Shown one piece after another: positions 22,098-33,564 of a stretch of 64,000 bases of DNA; the first letter of the stretch is position 1; each line of letters starts with the position of its first letter. The DNA comes from Mrakia gelida. Lineage: Eukaryota; Basidiomycota; Tremellomycetes; Cystofilobasidiales; Mrakiaceae. The translations under genes and the position numbers were made by a program. The notes below the pieces were generated by a model. That model was given only the letters and a program-made list of their open reading frames with translations. It was not told the DNA's origin and did no database searches. The DNA lies in NCBI GenBank assembly GCA_024345305.1, contig BRON01000012.1:1054001-1118000 (forward strand), given 5' to 3'.

Positions 22098-23420
22098 GCT
22101 GAAGGAGATGGGGCGAGAGGGGGGAGGAGGAAGTTCGAGGTCAGCTTTGGCGAGCTCCTCCTTCGTTTCGTTCTCGACCACAACGAGCGCAGTTGGAAGA
22201 ATTTCACGCCATGTCAAGCTCTTCATCACCTCAAGCGGATTTTGTTTCTTTACCTCTCAGATTCAGGTCTTCCGCTCCAGGTGAGCTTTGAGCTTCATCG
22301 TTCGTCCAATCTCAAGTCGTCGAGCTCACCACTTTCTCCTCCCCTTTTCCTCTGGCCTTCCCATCCTTCCTGCCTTCCCTCCAGCTTGCTCTCGCAAGCC
22401 CCACCAGCCGTAGCAGGCCTTTTTAACGAGCCTCTGACTGCCTCAGCTCTTACCCTTTCCTGATTGCCTCTCTACAAGGTGGAAGCTCCCCTCCTTCGCT
22501 CAAATCCGGCTCGCTCCGTCTCCTCCCCCCCGAAACCTCTCGGAATTTATTGAAATCGATAGCGTACAAGAATCCAGTAGCAGTCGCCGCACCACTCGAC
22601 GAGCCAGCGAGACCCAGGGCTCGCCTCGAGTGCTCGAGCGTCGGGCGGAGGCTTTGCCTCGTCGTCGTACTCGTCGCTCGACGATGACAGAGGGGAGATG
22701 GATATCCGAATCAGTCGAGGGATGGACTGAAGACGTCTTCAAGGCATCTACCTCGGAGATGCAGATAGGTGAAAACCAAGCAGTAGCATTGGGCGAGGAG
22801 ACGAGGAGGTTCGTTGGGTTGTCTCTCTGCTCCTTTTCTCCTTTCTTTGTCACTCTCGATTCGCTCCACACAGATCTTATACTGACGCACTGCCTAATTT
22901 CCTACTTCGCACGGTCAACTGGATTGAGATCCTCTGCGTTGCGAGCCCACCTCCCTCCGACTCGAGCCTCGCGACGCGTGCTCCTCCGGATCACCTCTCT
23001 CGTCTCTTCCCTTCCTCCCTTCTGCAAGCCTACGTTAGTCTCCCTTCTCAACCCCACTTATTCTAAACCTAGCTCTCCACTCCCCTCCTCTCCTCTTCTC
23101 TCCTCAACCCTAGTCCCTTCCCATTGGCCAAGCTCAACGTTCAACGTCGCGCGGACCTCGACTCCTCACTACCCTCTCTCCTCTCCTCTCCTCGCTCCTA
23201 CTCGCTCTTGCACTCTACCACCAGCACCCGCCCCAGCCACTCTCGCCCTCGCACCTGCCTTCACACCCTCGGCTCACCCGTCCGACGTTTTTATCAGTTT
23301 AGATCTCGCGACTGGCATCTTCCCCGAAACCCCACCTTTTTGCGCTCGTCTTCCTCTTTTCGCCATCGTCCGATCCCTTCCTTCCCTCTCACACCCTCTC
23401 CCTCTTCTCCCAACTTCGAC
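22098..23420. other. Large intergenic region between SET gene A and the NBR1-like gene
   Basis: These 1.3 kb separate the two divergent starts. Several unspliced frames are open, such as plus-strand 22630-23424 and a minus-strand piece near 22500-22870 with an acidic SSSDEYDDEAKPPPD stretch, but none has a recognisable domain or convincing splice pattern. The last 450 bp before 23421 are C/T-rich like a promoter/leader. A small unrecognised gene on the minus strand at 22500-22900 cannot be excluded. Confidence 0.35.
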
Positions 23421-24839
23421 ATGAACCTCACTCAACACGAAGAAACGGCACCCGTAACGAGGAAGGAGCTGGAACGAGCGCTGAAGGAGATGAGGAGTTT
23501 CGTGCTGGCGTTGGTTAGCGCTGGGGAGGGAGAGAAGATGCGAGCTCTGCTGGAAGGGGTTGGGATGGGTCTTGGACGGGAAGCGGGAAGAGATAGGTGT
23601 GAGGGCTGTGGTGAGCTGAGCGGGAGCGCAAGGGGGTGTGAGGGGTTGGAGAGGTGGGAGAGAGAGGATGGGGAGGAGGAGGATGAATCGGTGAGCTCGC
23701 TCGTTCATGGTTCGCTCGCTGTTTTGCCGTTTCCGCCTTGGCCTTAGCGCGTTTTTCTTCGCTCGAGACCCGACTCTGACTATTCTCTTTCATCTGCCCC
23801 AGTCAGACGAAGGATCAATCTCGAACTCAAGTTCGTTTTCATCATCGAACTCGAACCTCACGTCCTCCTCGTCTTCGTCCTCGTCCTACCCTCCTCCCCT
23901 CGCCGCAACCCGTCAGCATCTCGCTCCCTCGCCACCACTAGCAGCACCACCCGTGGCCCCATCACTCCCAGCCACGACCTTCCTCTCACACGTCTCCCAC
24001 CCTCACGGCTCTCTCGTCGAACCAGGCTCGTCATTCGTCAAGACCTGGAAGTTCAGGAAGTTCGTCGTCGTCGTCGTTCCTCTTCCCGTCTACCTTCCCT
24101 TTCTCCTCCCAGCCCAAACTAACCCCTCCTTTTTCGCTTTTCGCTCAGCTCCTCCAACCAAGCCCTTCACTCCCACTCAGCTCTCCGCTTCCTCTCGGGT
24201 TCGACTCTCCATTCCTGCCTCCCTCTGCAACACGTCGGACCCGTCGCGGCGGGAGAGGAGTTCGAAGTTTCGGTGGCTATGCGAGCGCCGAGAGAGGAAG
24301 GGGCGTGGAAGGCTGTCTGGGTGATGGATGATCTTGAGGAGGGAGTGGGAGGGTTGGGTGGGAGAGGAAGGTTAGAGGTTGAGGTTTGGTGAGTCGCGTT
24401 TCGAGTTTCGTGGTCGCGTCGTTCGTTCGGTTTCGTTCGAGACGAAGCTGACTTCGCTTTTGTCCATTTTGCGTGGTGTGCGTGTAGGATCATCACCGGC
24501 TCCCCCTCCTCGACCTACTTCCCCTCGTCGCATTTCCCTCAACTCGAGCCCACCGTCTCGCAGCCCGACTTCATCAACAACTCTCCTCCTCGTCCCTCCT
24601 CCCCTCCAGCTTTCTCCTCAGGCCAATCATCCTCGCAAGTGCGGTACGATCACCTCTCCCACTCCGTCTCGAACGTGGACCTCTCTGCCTCTGTGGACTG
24701 GTCCGAGTCAGGGTGGGACGATGGGTGCACGGGAGACGATGGGGTTGAGGTTGATGAAGGAGTGGACGATTTGGTGAGGGTCAATTTGGGTGGGGAGGAG
24801 TGGACGGAGGTTAGATGGATGGGTGAGGGTGGGAGGTGA
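23421..24839 (+). CDS. Short NBR1-like protein: FW domain only, paralogue of NBR1 at 46234-49857
   Basis: Spliced exons give a short N-terminal helical region (MNLTQHEETAPVTRKELERA), a small Cys patch RCEGCGELSG, a Ser-rich linker, then a domain matching the NBR1 four-tryptophan (FW) domain: GSLVEPGSSFVKTWKFRN, SALRFLSGSTLH, VGPVAAGEEFEVSVAMRAP and AWKAVWVMDD. The neighbouring full NBR1 reads [39 protein letters not shown]. Introns split both FW domains at the same phase-2 Asn and just before IITG/IVVVD. PB1 and ZZ domains are absent. The C-terminus keeps GGEEWTEVRW, matching DEEWAVV at the NBR1 end, a W-x-x-V motif like an Atg8-interacting site. It may be an accessory or decoy autophagy receptor; that role is inferred. 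It sits beside SET gene A, as NBR1 sits beside SET gene B. Confidence 0.82.
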
Positions 24840-25025
24840 TGAAATGGGCTTAATTCATTTGGGGAACGGACGAAAGGGGAGAGAGAGAGGGAGACGCGTC
24901 GCGTCGATCTTCACGAGGTAAGTGAAAGGGACGACAAAGCAGAGAGCTGAAGGTCTCTCGATCTGAGGTATGAAGAGAGAGCATGATCGTGAGGTAGATA
25001 AGTTGAACAAATGGAGTGCTGATAT

Positions 25026-26421
25026 CTATACAAGATCAGGGTACTCGAGATGAAAGCTCTCCTCGCTCGCTTTCCTCTGCCTCAGGCGTTGCGGGTACTC
25101 AGGATCCTTCAGGACTCGTTCCTCCCCGTCCTTCATCGCCGTGAGAGAAGAGACCCTTCCAGCGCGTTCTGTGACGGAGAGGAGAGGAGAGGAGAGAGAG
25201 GGGCAGGAGTGAGCATGAACGCCGTGAGCGAGACGATACCAACGCGTTGACGAAGAGGCCTCAACTCACCTTCGATTTGAGCGAAGTGGAACGTCCACCA
25301 TTCGGTGGTCGCGATTCGCAGGCCTGTAAAGCAATGAGAAACGGCAAGATCAGTTTGATAGCACTAGCTATGGACTTCCAACCAGTATTCGAGCGATTCG
25401 CGACTCACTCTGGATCATCCCGAGGACGTTTCCGAAGGCCGCAAACATCTCTTCGAGGCTCTCCCAAACTCGCGAACTCGGCGTCCGAAAAGGATCGTAG
25501 GAATCGATCAGTCTGAGTTGGCTCGAGAGCTTCTCGACGGTTGTGCTGAGAAGGACGACGTGATGGGAGCCTACTCCCTTCGACACTTCCCAGAGGTCTC
25601 TCAGACGCTCGATAGCCTCACGACGGACGAACCCATCGTACTCGCGATACCTCTCGGTGATCTTCTGAAGCGAGTCCCAGGTTGTGCGGACCCAGTTGGT
25701 CTGGTGGCTGTAGTTGTAGGAAAGAAGGGGATGGGAGAAGAGATAGGCGAGGTACGGACGAAGGAGGGCGAGCGAGAGAGCTGGCGACAAGTGGGAGGAG
25801 GAGGAGTCAGCGATGTCTGGTCTACGGATGAGCAGAAGACAGAGGAGGTGAGCGAACCCATGATCTCGTTTCGGCCGATCCACTCGAACGATGTAGGAAC
25901 CACCTCGAGCAGAAGTCTTGGAACGAAGAAGGAGGAGGCGGAGAGGTCGTTTGCGTCCCTCTTTGCGCTCCAATCGATGGAGAGGACCAGCTTTGTGCTT
26001 TCCTGACCAGGGCTCGCGGTTTGAAAGAGCCGGTCGAGATCGGCTGGACGGGGGACGGCGAAGATCTCGAGTCTTTGGATGCCCTTGACGAAGGGGAGAA
26101 GCAGAAGGGAGGACGAGGGAGGAGGTGAGCTCGACCTCGCGAGTCTCTGCAGCGAACGAAGAAGGTCGAGATCAGCTGTTGCTCTCTTCTCGAGGAGTAA
26201 CGACAACAAAGAGGATCTAGACTCACGAGTCTCTTGTGGAAAGGGATCACATCCTCTGACCTTCTGAGGGAGACGGTCTCGTAGAGGAGAGGTCCAGCGA
26301 AGGCGAGGAGGGATTGAGAGACCGAGCACCAGGCGGCGAGGATGGAAGGCGACGAGGAGGATCGGAGGATGAACTCGTAGAGGATCTCGAGGGGGAAGCA
26401 GACGTCCGAGGTGGTAGACAT
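25026..26421 (-). CDS. F-box-like protein A
   Basis: The N-terminus resembles a degenerate F-box: CFPLEILYEFILRSSS, SILAAWCSVSQSLLAF, AGPLLYETVSLR. The rest has no known domain but is plausible structured protein (LPFVKGIQRLEIFAVPRPAD, TTWDSLQKITERYREYDGF, LRIATTEWWTFHFAQIE). I join five exons: the phase-1 join after GMIQ forms Ser, and another phase-1 join after AQIE carries the frame to ...HLEYPDLV and a stop at 25026. The second intron uses a GTTCGC donor. The head-to-head neighbour at 26544 has the same N-terminal pattern and the same first two intron positions, so the pair is an ancient inverted duplication. If the F-box is real it would be an SCF ubiquitin-ligase adaptor; the motif is weak. 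Confidence 0.7.
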
Positions 26422-26543
26422 ATCGAGAGGAAAGATGGAGAAATAAGGGAGGAAAGGAAGGGAAGCGTCGACGGCCAACTCGAACGAAGCTCACCTTTCT
26501 CCTCCTTCCCTCCCAGCTTTCACCCTCCCCCCTTCCTCCAGTT
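26422..26543. promoter_or_regulatory. 122-bp bidirectional promoter between two F-box-like paralogues
   Basis: The start codons of two divergent genes are only 122 bp apart. The right half is C/T-rich (leader of the plus gene) and the left half G/A-rich (leader of the minus gene). The two genes must share promoter elements. Confidence 0.6.
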
Positions 26544-27723
26544 ATGCGACTTCGCTCTTTCTCGCTCTCCAAGATCATCCCGGTCGAGATCATCAACCTC
26601 ATCATCCATATATCTCCCGACTCAACCCTCCACGCTTGGACACTCGTCTCCTTCGGATGCCTATCCGTCGCCGGACCTCTCCTGAACCAGGATGTTCACC
26701 TCAAGGATCAGATGCATATCCTTCAAGTCCTACAGAGGATGGTGAGATGATGTCTCTTCTATCTCTTTCCCTCGCACAAAGAGCTAGAGTTGACTCCCTC
26801 TCCCTCTCTCTACTACAGACGCTCGACGAAACCGATCCGCTCGTCCTGCTCCTCCCTCGACTCTCCCTCCCTCTCTCCCTCAAGAACGTCCGACGCCTTA
26901 CCATCCTCACCGAACCGGAACCCTTCAGCCTAGAGGCTCTCGACAGGACTTGCTCCTCCCATCAACCCGAACGACCAGATCTCGAGCTCGTCTTCGCCTG
27001 GGAGGATCGCCTCTTCGTCGGGGAGGAAAGGGCGACGTTTCGTTCCTTCTTCGCTCCTACCCTCGTCAAGCTCTTACAACCAGGATCTTACTCTGATGGG
27101 AGTCTCACAAGTCATGAGGGCATCGTCCGTGAGTGACATCGATGTGCCTTATCTATCCCTCTACCCTTCAGCGAGGGCAACGAAAGCCCTGACCTTTCCC
27201 TCCTCCGTCCCTCCCTTTGATCGCTTCGCTCTTCAGTTCGAGTCTCGACCTGGGCCCTTCAGTGCTACCGCATCGTCCTCGATCGACTCCCAACTCGGCC
27301 TGTGTCGGAAATCTTTGCTCTCGGAACCGCCGCAACCATCCTGGGAGATGTATACCCTCTCGTCCGAGAGCTTCAGAAGGGCAGAGACGACGCTCGGTTC
27401 ATCCTCTCGGACCGAGCGCTTGAAGGGATAGGCAGCCTCGAGGACAAGAAGGAGATAGAGGAACTGCGGGAGGCAGTTGAGACCTTCGATGTCGAGCAGA
27501 CGAAGAAGATGGAGCTGCTGAGAAAAGAAGGAGGAGAGATGGGCGACATCACGTTCTTGATGGTGGAGGGGACCAAGAGTGCGGAGCAGCTCGATCAAGT
27601 TAGCAGTGAGTACAGTAGGAGGCTGACTCTGGGGAGAATGACTGCAGCTCTAACGCTGTCTTCCCTCTCTGTCCGACAGATTTCGTACGTGTGGTGGTGG
27701 AGAAGAAGATATCCGCGACGTAG
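26544..27723 (+). CDS. F-box-like protein B, paralogue of the divergent neighbour
   Basis: The start MRLRSFSLSKIIPVEIINLI is followed by HAWTLVSFGCLSVAGPLL and VHLKDQMHILQVLQRM, matching the neighbour's FPLEILYEFIL, AAWCSVSQSLLAFAGPLL and RSEDVIPFHKRL. A middle region (LKNVRRLTILTEPEPFSLE, LELVFAWEDRLFVGEERAT) also parallels protein A (IQRLEIFAVPRP, STKLVLSIDW). A helical C-terminal half follows (DKKEIEELREAVETFDVEQT). Four exons: donors at about 26741 (GTGAGA), 27130 and 27606, with final acceptor 27679, ending SNFVRVVVEKKISAT. Likely substrate-adaptor protein; partners are unknown. Confidence 0.7.
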
Positions 27724-28957
27724 GCGGGTCTTCGAGGCGTGTTCGTTCGTTCTTTCGTCCCGCTTTGGTTTGATTCGCTAATTACAGTGTATGCATGAAC
27801 GATACCGCTAAATTGTTTCGATGCGCAGAATTTTGCTTGACGCACAGAGAGAGAAGCGACAGACGAAGCGGACTTTTGACCGATCAGCGACGACGACCAC
27901 GACGCAACGTTCGCGTGCCTTTCTTACGCTCTCAGTCCCGTCGTTCACGCTCACCCTCTTCTCCGAACTCCAGACATTGAGTGGGACTTACCTAGCTCGG
28001 ACGAGAGCGATGAGCTGAAAGGACGTCACGTCGACGCGTCCGCGACTGCCTCCCTTCCTCCCTTTCGCTTCCGTCTTCTTTTCCAGCGCCCTCTCCCTCA
28101 CTGACGCCTTATCTTAGCCCCTGGAGCTGGCATCATCCGAGTAGTTGAGCGAAAGAAAACTTGTCGAGCCTGGCTGAGCCTTCTGACGTCTCCTCCTTCC
28201 CTCCTCTCTCCACTCTCTCTCTCTCCTCTCTCTCTCTCTCCCTCTCTCTCGAAGCAAAAAGAGGGGTGAAGTGAATCTCGAGTAGATAGTTAAGTAGGTC
28301 AAATCAGGGAATCGAGGGTATCGAGAAAAGAAAGCGAAGTAAACCAGGGTTGAACGTTATATATTTGGGAACCAAAGGAGAGAAGCCTGAAGAGAGATGA
28401 AGCGTCCGAGGGACCGAAGCAAAGAAAGAAGAGATAAAGTACGAAAGCGAACGAAGAAAGCAAAGCGAAAGGGAAAAATGAGTTGCGTAGAGTAGCAAGG
28501 GAAAGGGGAGAGAGAAAGGGGAAGGAGGGAAACAAGACGAGACGGCGACGACGAGGGAGGGAGCGAAGGAAAACGAAGTGGGAAAGGAGGGCGTGATAGA
28601 GAGAGAGAGAGAGATCCGATCGTGAGGGTGAGGAGGGATGGGGTGGAATGGGTGTTGTCGGGTTTTTGAGGGGATGGACAAGGGGAGGAGAGGGGAGGTC
28701 TAAGGTAGTGGCGGGTCGAGAGAGGGAAAGAGAAGCAAAGAAAAATGGAAAGGGAAACGAGGAAGAAACCTTGGGGAGTGGTTTGTGGTACAACGGGAAG
28801 GAAAGATGAAGGGAAAGGAAAGAGAGAGAGAGAGGGAAGCGACAAAGGAAGGACCAAAAAAAGGAGGAAATAAAGCAAAAACGAAAGAAACGATGCGAAG
28901 GGCCGAAGCGAAGAACGAAGGACGAGGACCGAGAGGAGAAGGGGTAGGATGTTGCGG
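27724..28957. other. Intergenic region with strong purine/pyrimidine asymmetry
   Basis: This 1.2-kb gap lies between F-box-like B and the stop of the LisH gene. From about 28300 the plus strand is almost entirely A/G with several (GA)n runs (about 28595 and 28820), while 28195-28250 is a (CT)n tract. Long frames on the minus strand here are low-complexity F/L/S/P translations of the purine bias and I do not call them genes. The purine-rich block probably includes the 3' UTR of the minus-strand LisH gene. Confidence 0.5.
28195..28250. repeat. (CT)n microsatellite
   Basis: Imperfect CT repeat (ctctctccactctctctctctc and following), interrupted by single C insertions. Confidence 0.85.
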
Positions 28958-31900
28958 TTAGTTGGATTCCTCGACCATCCAGTTGGAGAAATCGAACTGC
29001 TGAAAGAAAGCGGGAGGAAAAGGGTCAGCTCTCCGGGGACGCGACGCGACGAGGCTTCGTTCGTTCGAGCTCGAAAGACAAACGACGATGGCTTTACTCA
29101 CCTCATCTCCACCGTTGCTCCCAACCCCCGAGGTGTCATACGACATGAACTGATCCAACCCATCCAAGCCGTCCATGTTGAAGCTTCCATCGAACCCGTT
29201 GACGTCTCCTCCCAAGTTTCCGAGATCGAACTCCGAAGGGTTGAGTTGTTGCTGATGAAGATCGACGAGCTCCTCGGGCTGCTGTTGCTGCTGCTGAACA
29301 ACTTGCTGCTGGGGAGCGGGAGGAGGTGGAGGAGGAGGAGGAGGGGTAGGTTGCTGAGGAGGGTAAGGGGAGGGCTGCTGATGAGGGACAGATTGAGGAG
29401 CGGGAGGGTAGGGCGAGTGGTGCGACATCGAGGATTCGGGTCGAGGAGCGGGAGAGGGAGGTTCAGCTGCTGTGGCTGACTTGGTAGCCTTCTGCTCGAG
29501 GGAAAGAAAGGAAGAGACGGTCAGCGAAATATTCGAGGAGCGGAGAAAAACGCGACGAGCGAAGCAGCGAGAACAACGAACCTTGACTCGAGGCTTCTTC
29601 GCCGCCGGCTTCGCCTTTCCCTTCCCACCGGACCCAACCACAGGCGCAGCATTCACAACTGGCTCGGCAACAGGAAGAGTTCCCTGAACGATCCTCGGCG
29701 TCGAGCTGGGTCCAGGCGTCGCTCCGTTTGCGGCGGCGTACTGCTCCGATCCCGAACCAGATCTCGACATCTGAGTCGAACCAGGGTAGCCTTGACCGTG
29801 GTGGCTCGCCTGAGAGGCTGGTCGAGGTCCTCCGTTCTCGTACTGCTGCTGAGGAGCCGAAGGGGATCCGGCGAAGACTGGCGTGGCTGGAGGAGGCATC
29901 GATCCGTTGTAGGGCGATCCGGCGGCTTGAGCTTGAGCTTGAGCAGTTTGCTGAGACGCTCGACGGTGCATCATTTGAGCGCTGGGAAGAGGAAGAAAAC
30001 AAGGCGGTCAGGAACTGAAGATCGAGAAAGGGAGAGACGAGGGGAGGACGACTCACTAGGCTTGCTGAGACTGAGCCTTCGACTGGGTTCCTTGAGGTCC
30101 TCCGGAAGCCTGAGGGCTGAACTCCTCTGGTGGGAAGGGAGACTGCTGCTGCTGCTGAGGATGATGTTGCTGCTGACCGTTAGGATGCATCTAGTTCGAC
30201 GAGGAAACAAGACGAAAGTCAGTTTGAATCGAACGCGTCGGGCTCGAGATGAACGAAAGAGACACACCTGTCCCGAAGGCATCCTTCCTCCCTGCTGCCC
30301 TCCGTTCATCTGCCTCAACGCCTGCTGCTGCTGTTGCTGCATCGAAACCCTCGGAGGTCCCTCGACTCTCGTCCGCTTGGGACTGGGCTCGTCTCCCTCG
30401 GCGAGAGGTCGTCGTTCGATGTTGGCTCGACGAAGAGCGTCCTGGAGTTGATCGGCGATGATCTGAAGCTCGTTGGGAGGGTAGTTGACGTAGCTGTCGA
30501 TGGCCTGGGGTGGGTAGTTGAGCCTGGGAGAGAGAGAGGAGAGAAGAGGGCGAATCAGCAAAGCTCGACGCGGCGAGACGACGACGAAGATCGAAAGGGA
30601 AACGTACAGGTGAGCCGTCTCGCTGACTTGGTTCTGAAGAGCTCGATGCTGAGCCTGCTGGTTCCTGAGTCGGATCGCCTCCTGTTGCTGTTGGTGCTGA
30701 TGCTGCTGCTGCTGCTGGTGTTGAAGCTGCTGCTGGGACTGAGCTTGCTGCTGTTGATGCTGCTGAGCGAACTGAGCTTGCTGATGAGGATCCATCCCCG
30801 GGTGACCGGCGAACTGAGACATGGGTTGCTGCTGCTGCTGCATTCGTTGGTGCTGGAGTTGACCGTTGGGACCTTGAGTAGGCTGAGGTCGCATGTTCTG
30901 CTGTTGCTGCTGCTTTGAGAAGAGAGGAAGCAGGGAGGTCAGCTCGAGCCGAGTTTCGCGACGCGACGAACGCTCGCGGACGGCTCAAACGAAGGAGAAG
31001 ATACTAACCTGCTGCATTTGAGCGTTCTTATGGGCGAGCTGCTGCTGTTGCTGAAGCGACATCGGGACTGGGTGACCTTCGGGACCGTCTCGAGACACTA
31101 CTGATCGAGAACAAGAAACGCGAACGACGAACGAGTGAAAGGTCAGCTCCTTCTTTTCTCTCGCTCACGAACCGAACTCCAAAACGAGAAAAAATTCCAC
31201 TCACACCACTGCTGACCGACAGGCACTCCATGAGCTCCAGCCATGACGACCTTCCTCTGCTGCTGTCCAGGCTGCATCGGCTGCTGAGGACCTCCCATTC
31301 CAGCGATGACCCTCTGCTGCTGCTGTTGCTGCTGAGGTTGCCCTCCGACGAACGATCCAGGGTGAGGAGGAGGAGCTTGCCCACTGATGTTCGAGGGTCC
31401 AACGAGAGCTGTCGAGCTCGAAGGGAGGAGTCCTTGTCCAGCGACGACGGACGAGAGGTAGACCTCCGAATCGGACGAGGGAACCGATTTCGAGAGGGTC
31501 GATTGAGCTTTGGAGACGTCTTGGAAGATCGTCCACCACTGTGTAGTAGCAAGAAACGAAGCGAGAAAAGAAGGAGGTCAGTATGGAGAGAGGGTGTGGA
31601 GAAAAGCAGGGTCAAACGGTCGGGAGAAGACGCGAGAAGAGAGGGCTAAGAGACGAACCTCGAGAAGTTGACCTTTCGGTCCTGTCGCTCCCTCTACTGC
31701 TGGATCTCTAAGCTTGATCGCCTCTACAGCTTCCTTCCTCCTGCTCGTTCCACCGTCGCTAACAGCCGTGTTCGTTCTCGACGTCGTCGTCTCGGCCTTC
31801 TCGCTCCCTCCCTCGTCCTTGACCCCTCCGACGCTGCCTCCCGTCCCGCTTTCAGGACTCGGCAACGTCCCCACCCCGCCCGTCACGTCTACGTCCTCCG

Positions 31901-33564
31901 TTTTGCGATTCGACGGCGACTTCATGACCTCGTCGGCGTGAGGAGGAGACTCGCCCAGGGCATCGTTGAGGTTCCCAGACGAAGGGTCGGCGGCGTTCGA
32001 CGAAGGGTGGGACGAGATGGGTTTGGTTGTTCGAGAACTGTTGGGGTTGGTGGCGGTGGTGGTAGTGGTGGAAGTGGAAGTTGACGGAAGAGGGGATCCT
32101 CCAGGAAGGGAGGAAGGCGAAGCGGTGAGGGACGAGTCTCGAGCCGAGGGCGAAAGAACGTTGCTCGAGGAGGACGACGAGGTCTCGGAGAGGAGAGCTC
32201 GAGCCGTCGAGTGGAGACCGGATTTGAAGAGGCTGCAAGAGAGAGACCGAGGTAGAAGGAGGCAATAGTCAGTTTTTTTCTGATCTCGTGAGTCGTCGAG
32301 GTACAGGCAAGACAGAAACGAGCTAATCGTTGAAGAAAGAAGGAAGGCGGGAAAGGCACCGAAGAACGACCGAGCGAGCGAAAGAGCAAGACTCACAACT
32401 CGTAGATCAACTCGACGAAGTACTGCTCCTCCTCCTCCTTCTCGGCTCCTCGTCCCTTCGAACTCGACCCTCGACTGTCGGTTCCCTGACTTGAGCTCCT
32501 CATCTGCTGCTCTCTCGACGAAGACAACATCGGCGCCGACGACGGGCCTCCTCCTCCAGGTCCTCCCATCTGCTGAGTTCCCGAGCCTGCTGGCAAGAAC
32601 GACGTGCTAGCGGTAGGTTGATGCTGCTGCTGTTGCTGATGCTGCATCTGAGCCTGGTACTGCTGCTGCTGCTGGAGCTGTCGCTGCTGTTGCTGCTGCT
32701 GTTGTTGTTGGTGTTGGAATGAAGCTGGTCCTCCCGGTCCTGGTGCTGGTGAGAGGAAAGGAGGTGCGACGGGAACTCCGGTGGATCCGAGAGCGGTTTG
32801 AACTTGGAGGGTTGGAGGATGACGAGCTCGAGGAGGTTGTTGCTGAGGTTGGGAGCCTGGAGGGATAGCGAAGTGGGAGGGTGGTTGAGGGGTGTGATGA
32901 GGGACGAGGTGAGGGGAGGATTGAAGCTGTTGCTGGTGGATTTGCTGAGGATGGGGAGCTCCTACAGGGTATCCCGGCTGCTGCTGCTGCTGGTTGTGAG
33001 GGTAGGGAGCTTGAGGGTGCTGAGGGTGACCAGGGTGATGCTGGATCTGAGCGGGAGGAGGAGGTTGTTGAACCGCCGACGCCGACCTCTGATGAGGATG
33101 CTGCTGCTGCTGAGGACCACCTCTCTGCTGTTGTTGCTGTTGTTGCTGCTGCTGGATCGAGTATTGCTGAAGCTGTTGAGCTGTGAGTTGAGGTTCTGTC
33201 CTCCGTATCTCTCTACCTGTCTGGACTCCGTGCTCGTAATCGGACGAAGGGAGGAGGTGCTGCTGCTGCGCTGAGTCGTAGCTCTGGTAGGTTGGCTGGT
33301 GAAGGGGGAACGAGTGAGGGTGAGGTTGAGACGGTTGCGACAACCGAACGTTGGGCTGTAGAGCACGATAAGGAAGTGATCCCAGTAGCAAGAAGGGCAA
33401 AAAGAGAGCAGGTTCAGCGAGAGGGAATGACCAAAAGAGGCAGCTCGAGCGCTTGGACGAGCGACACCGAACAACGCACGACCGAGATCCTCCAGCAGCT
33501 AAAGGCAAGCTACTAGAACGGTATACGAAAGAGGAAGCGGTTCACTAACCATAGTAGAAGCCAT
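28958..33564 (-). CDS. LisH/LUFS-domain glutamine-rich transcription regulator (Flo8-like)
   Basis: A large nuclear regulator. After a possible five-residue first exon (MASTM) comes about 300 residues dominated by poly-Q, P and H. A LisH motif follows (QYFVELIYELFKSGLHSTA, RALLSE). A Ser/Thr linker leads to the second LUFS element, GPKGQLLEWWTIFQDVSKA, formed across an intron. Further poly-Q exons follow, with one basic patch (PSPKRTRVEG) and a helical block (NELQIIADQLQDALRRANIE). A second basic patch is GKGKAKPAAKKPRVK, and the C-terminus is acidic and aromatic (FNMDGLDGLDQFMSYD, FSNWMVEESN), like an activation domain. The LisH plus LLEWW pair is the signature of Flo8/Som1/LEUNIG proteins controlling adhesion and filamentation. 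An intron with CCTGAC and ATTCAG lies just upstream of the ATG, so a 5' UTR exon is likely. The start is the least certain part. Confidence 0.83.
32590..33170 (-). repeat. CAG/CAA glutamine-codon repeat cluster
   Basis: Runs of CTG/TTG on the plus strand (CAG/CAA on the coding strand) encode uninterrupted Gln stretches of about 10 residues, for example near 32680-32710 and 33125-33160. CAG is interspersed with CAA, which usually stabilises such tracts. Further clusters occur at 30650-30840 and 31310-31335 in the same gene. Confidence 0.8.

Noticed and set aside
22630..23424. 264-codon plus-strand frame upstream of the NBR1-like gene
   Set aside because: Mostly Ser/Pro/Leu from the C/T-rich leader, overlapping the real start in another frame; no domain.
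28299..28878. Three overlapping minus-strand frames of 125-173 codons
   Set aside because: They translate a purine-rich tract into F/L/S/P low-complexity sequence with no splice signals or domains; they are compositional.
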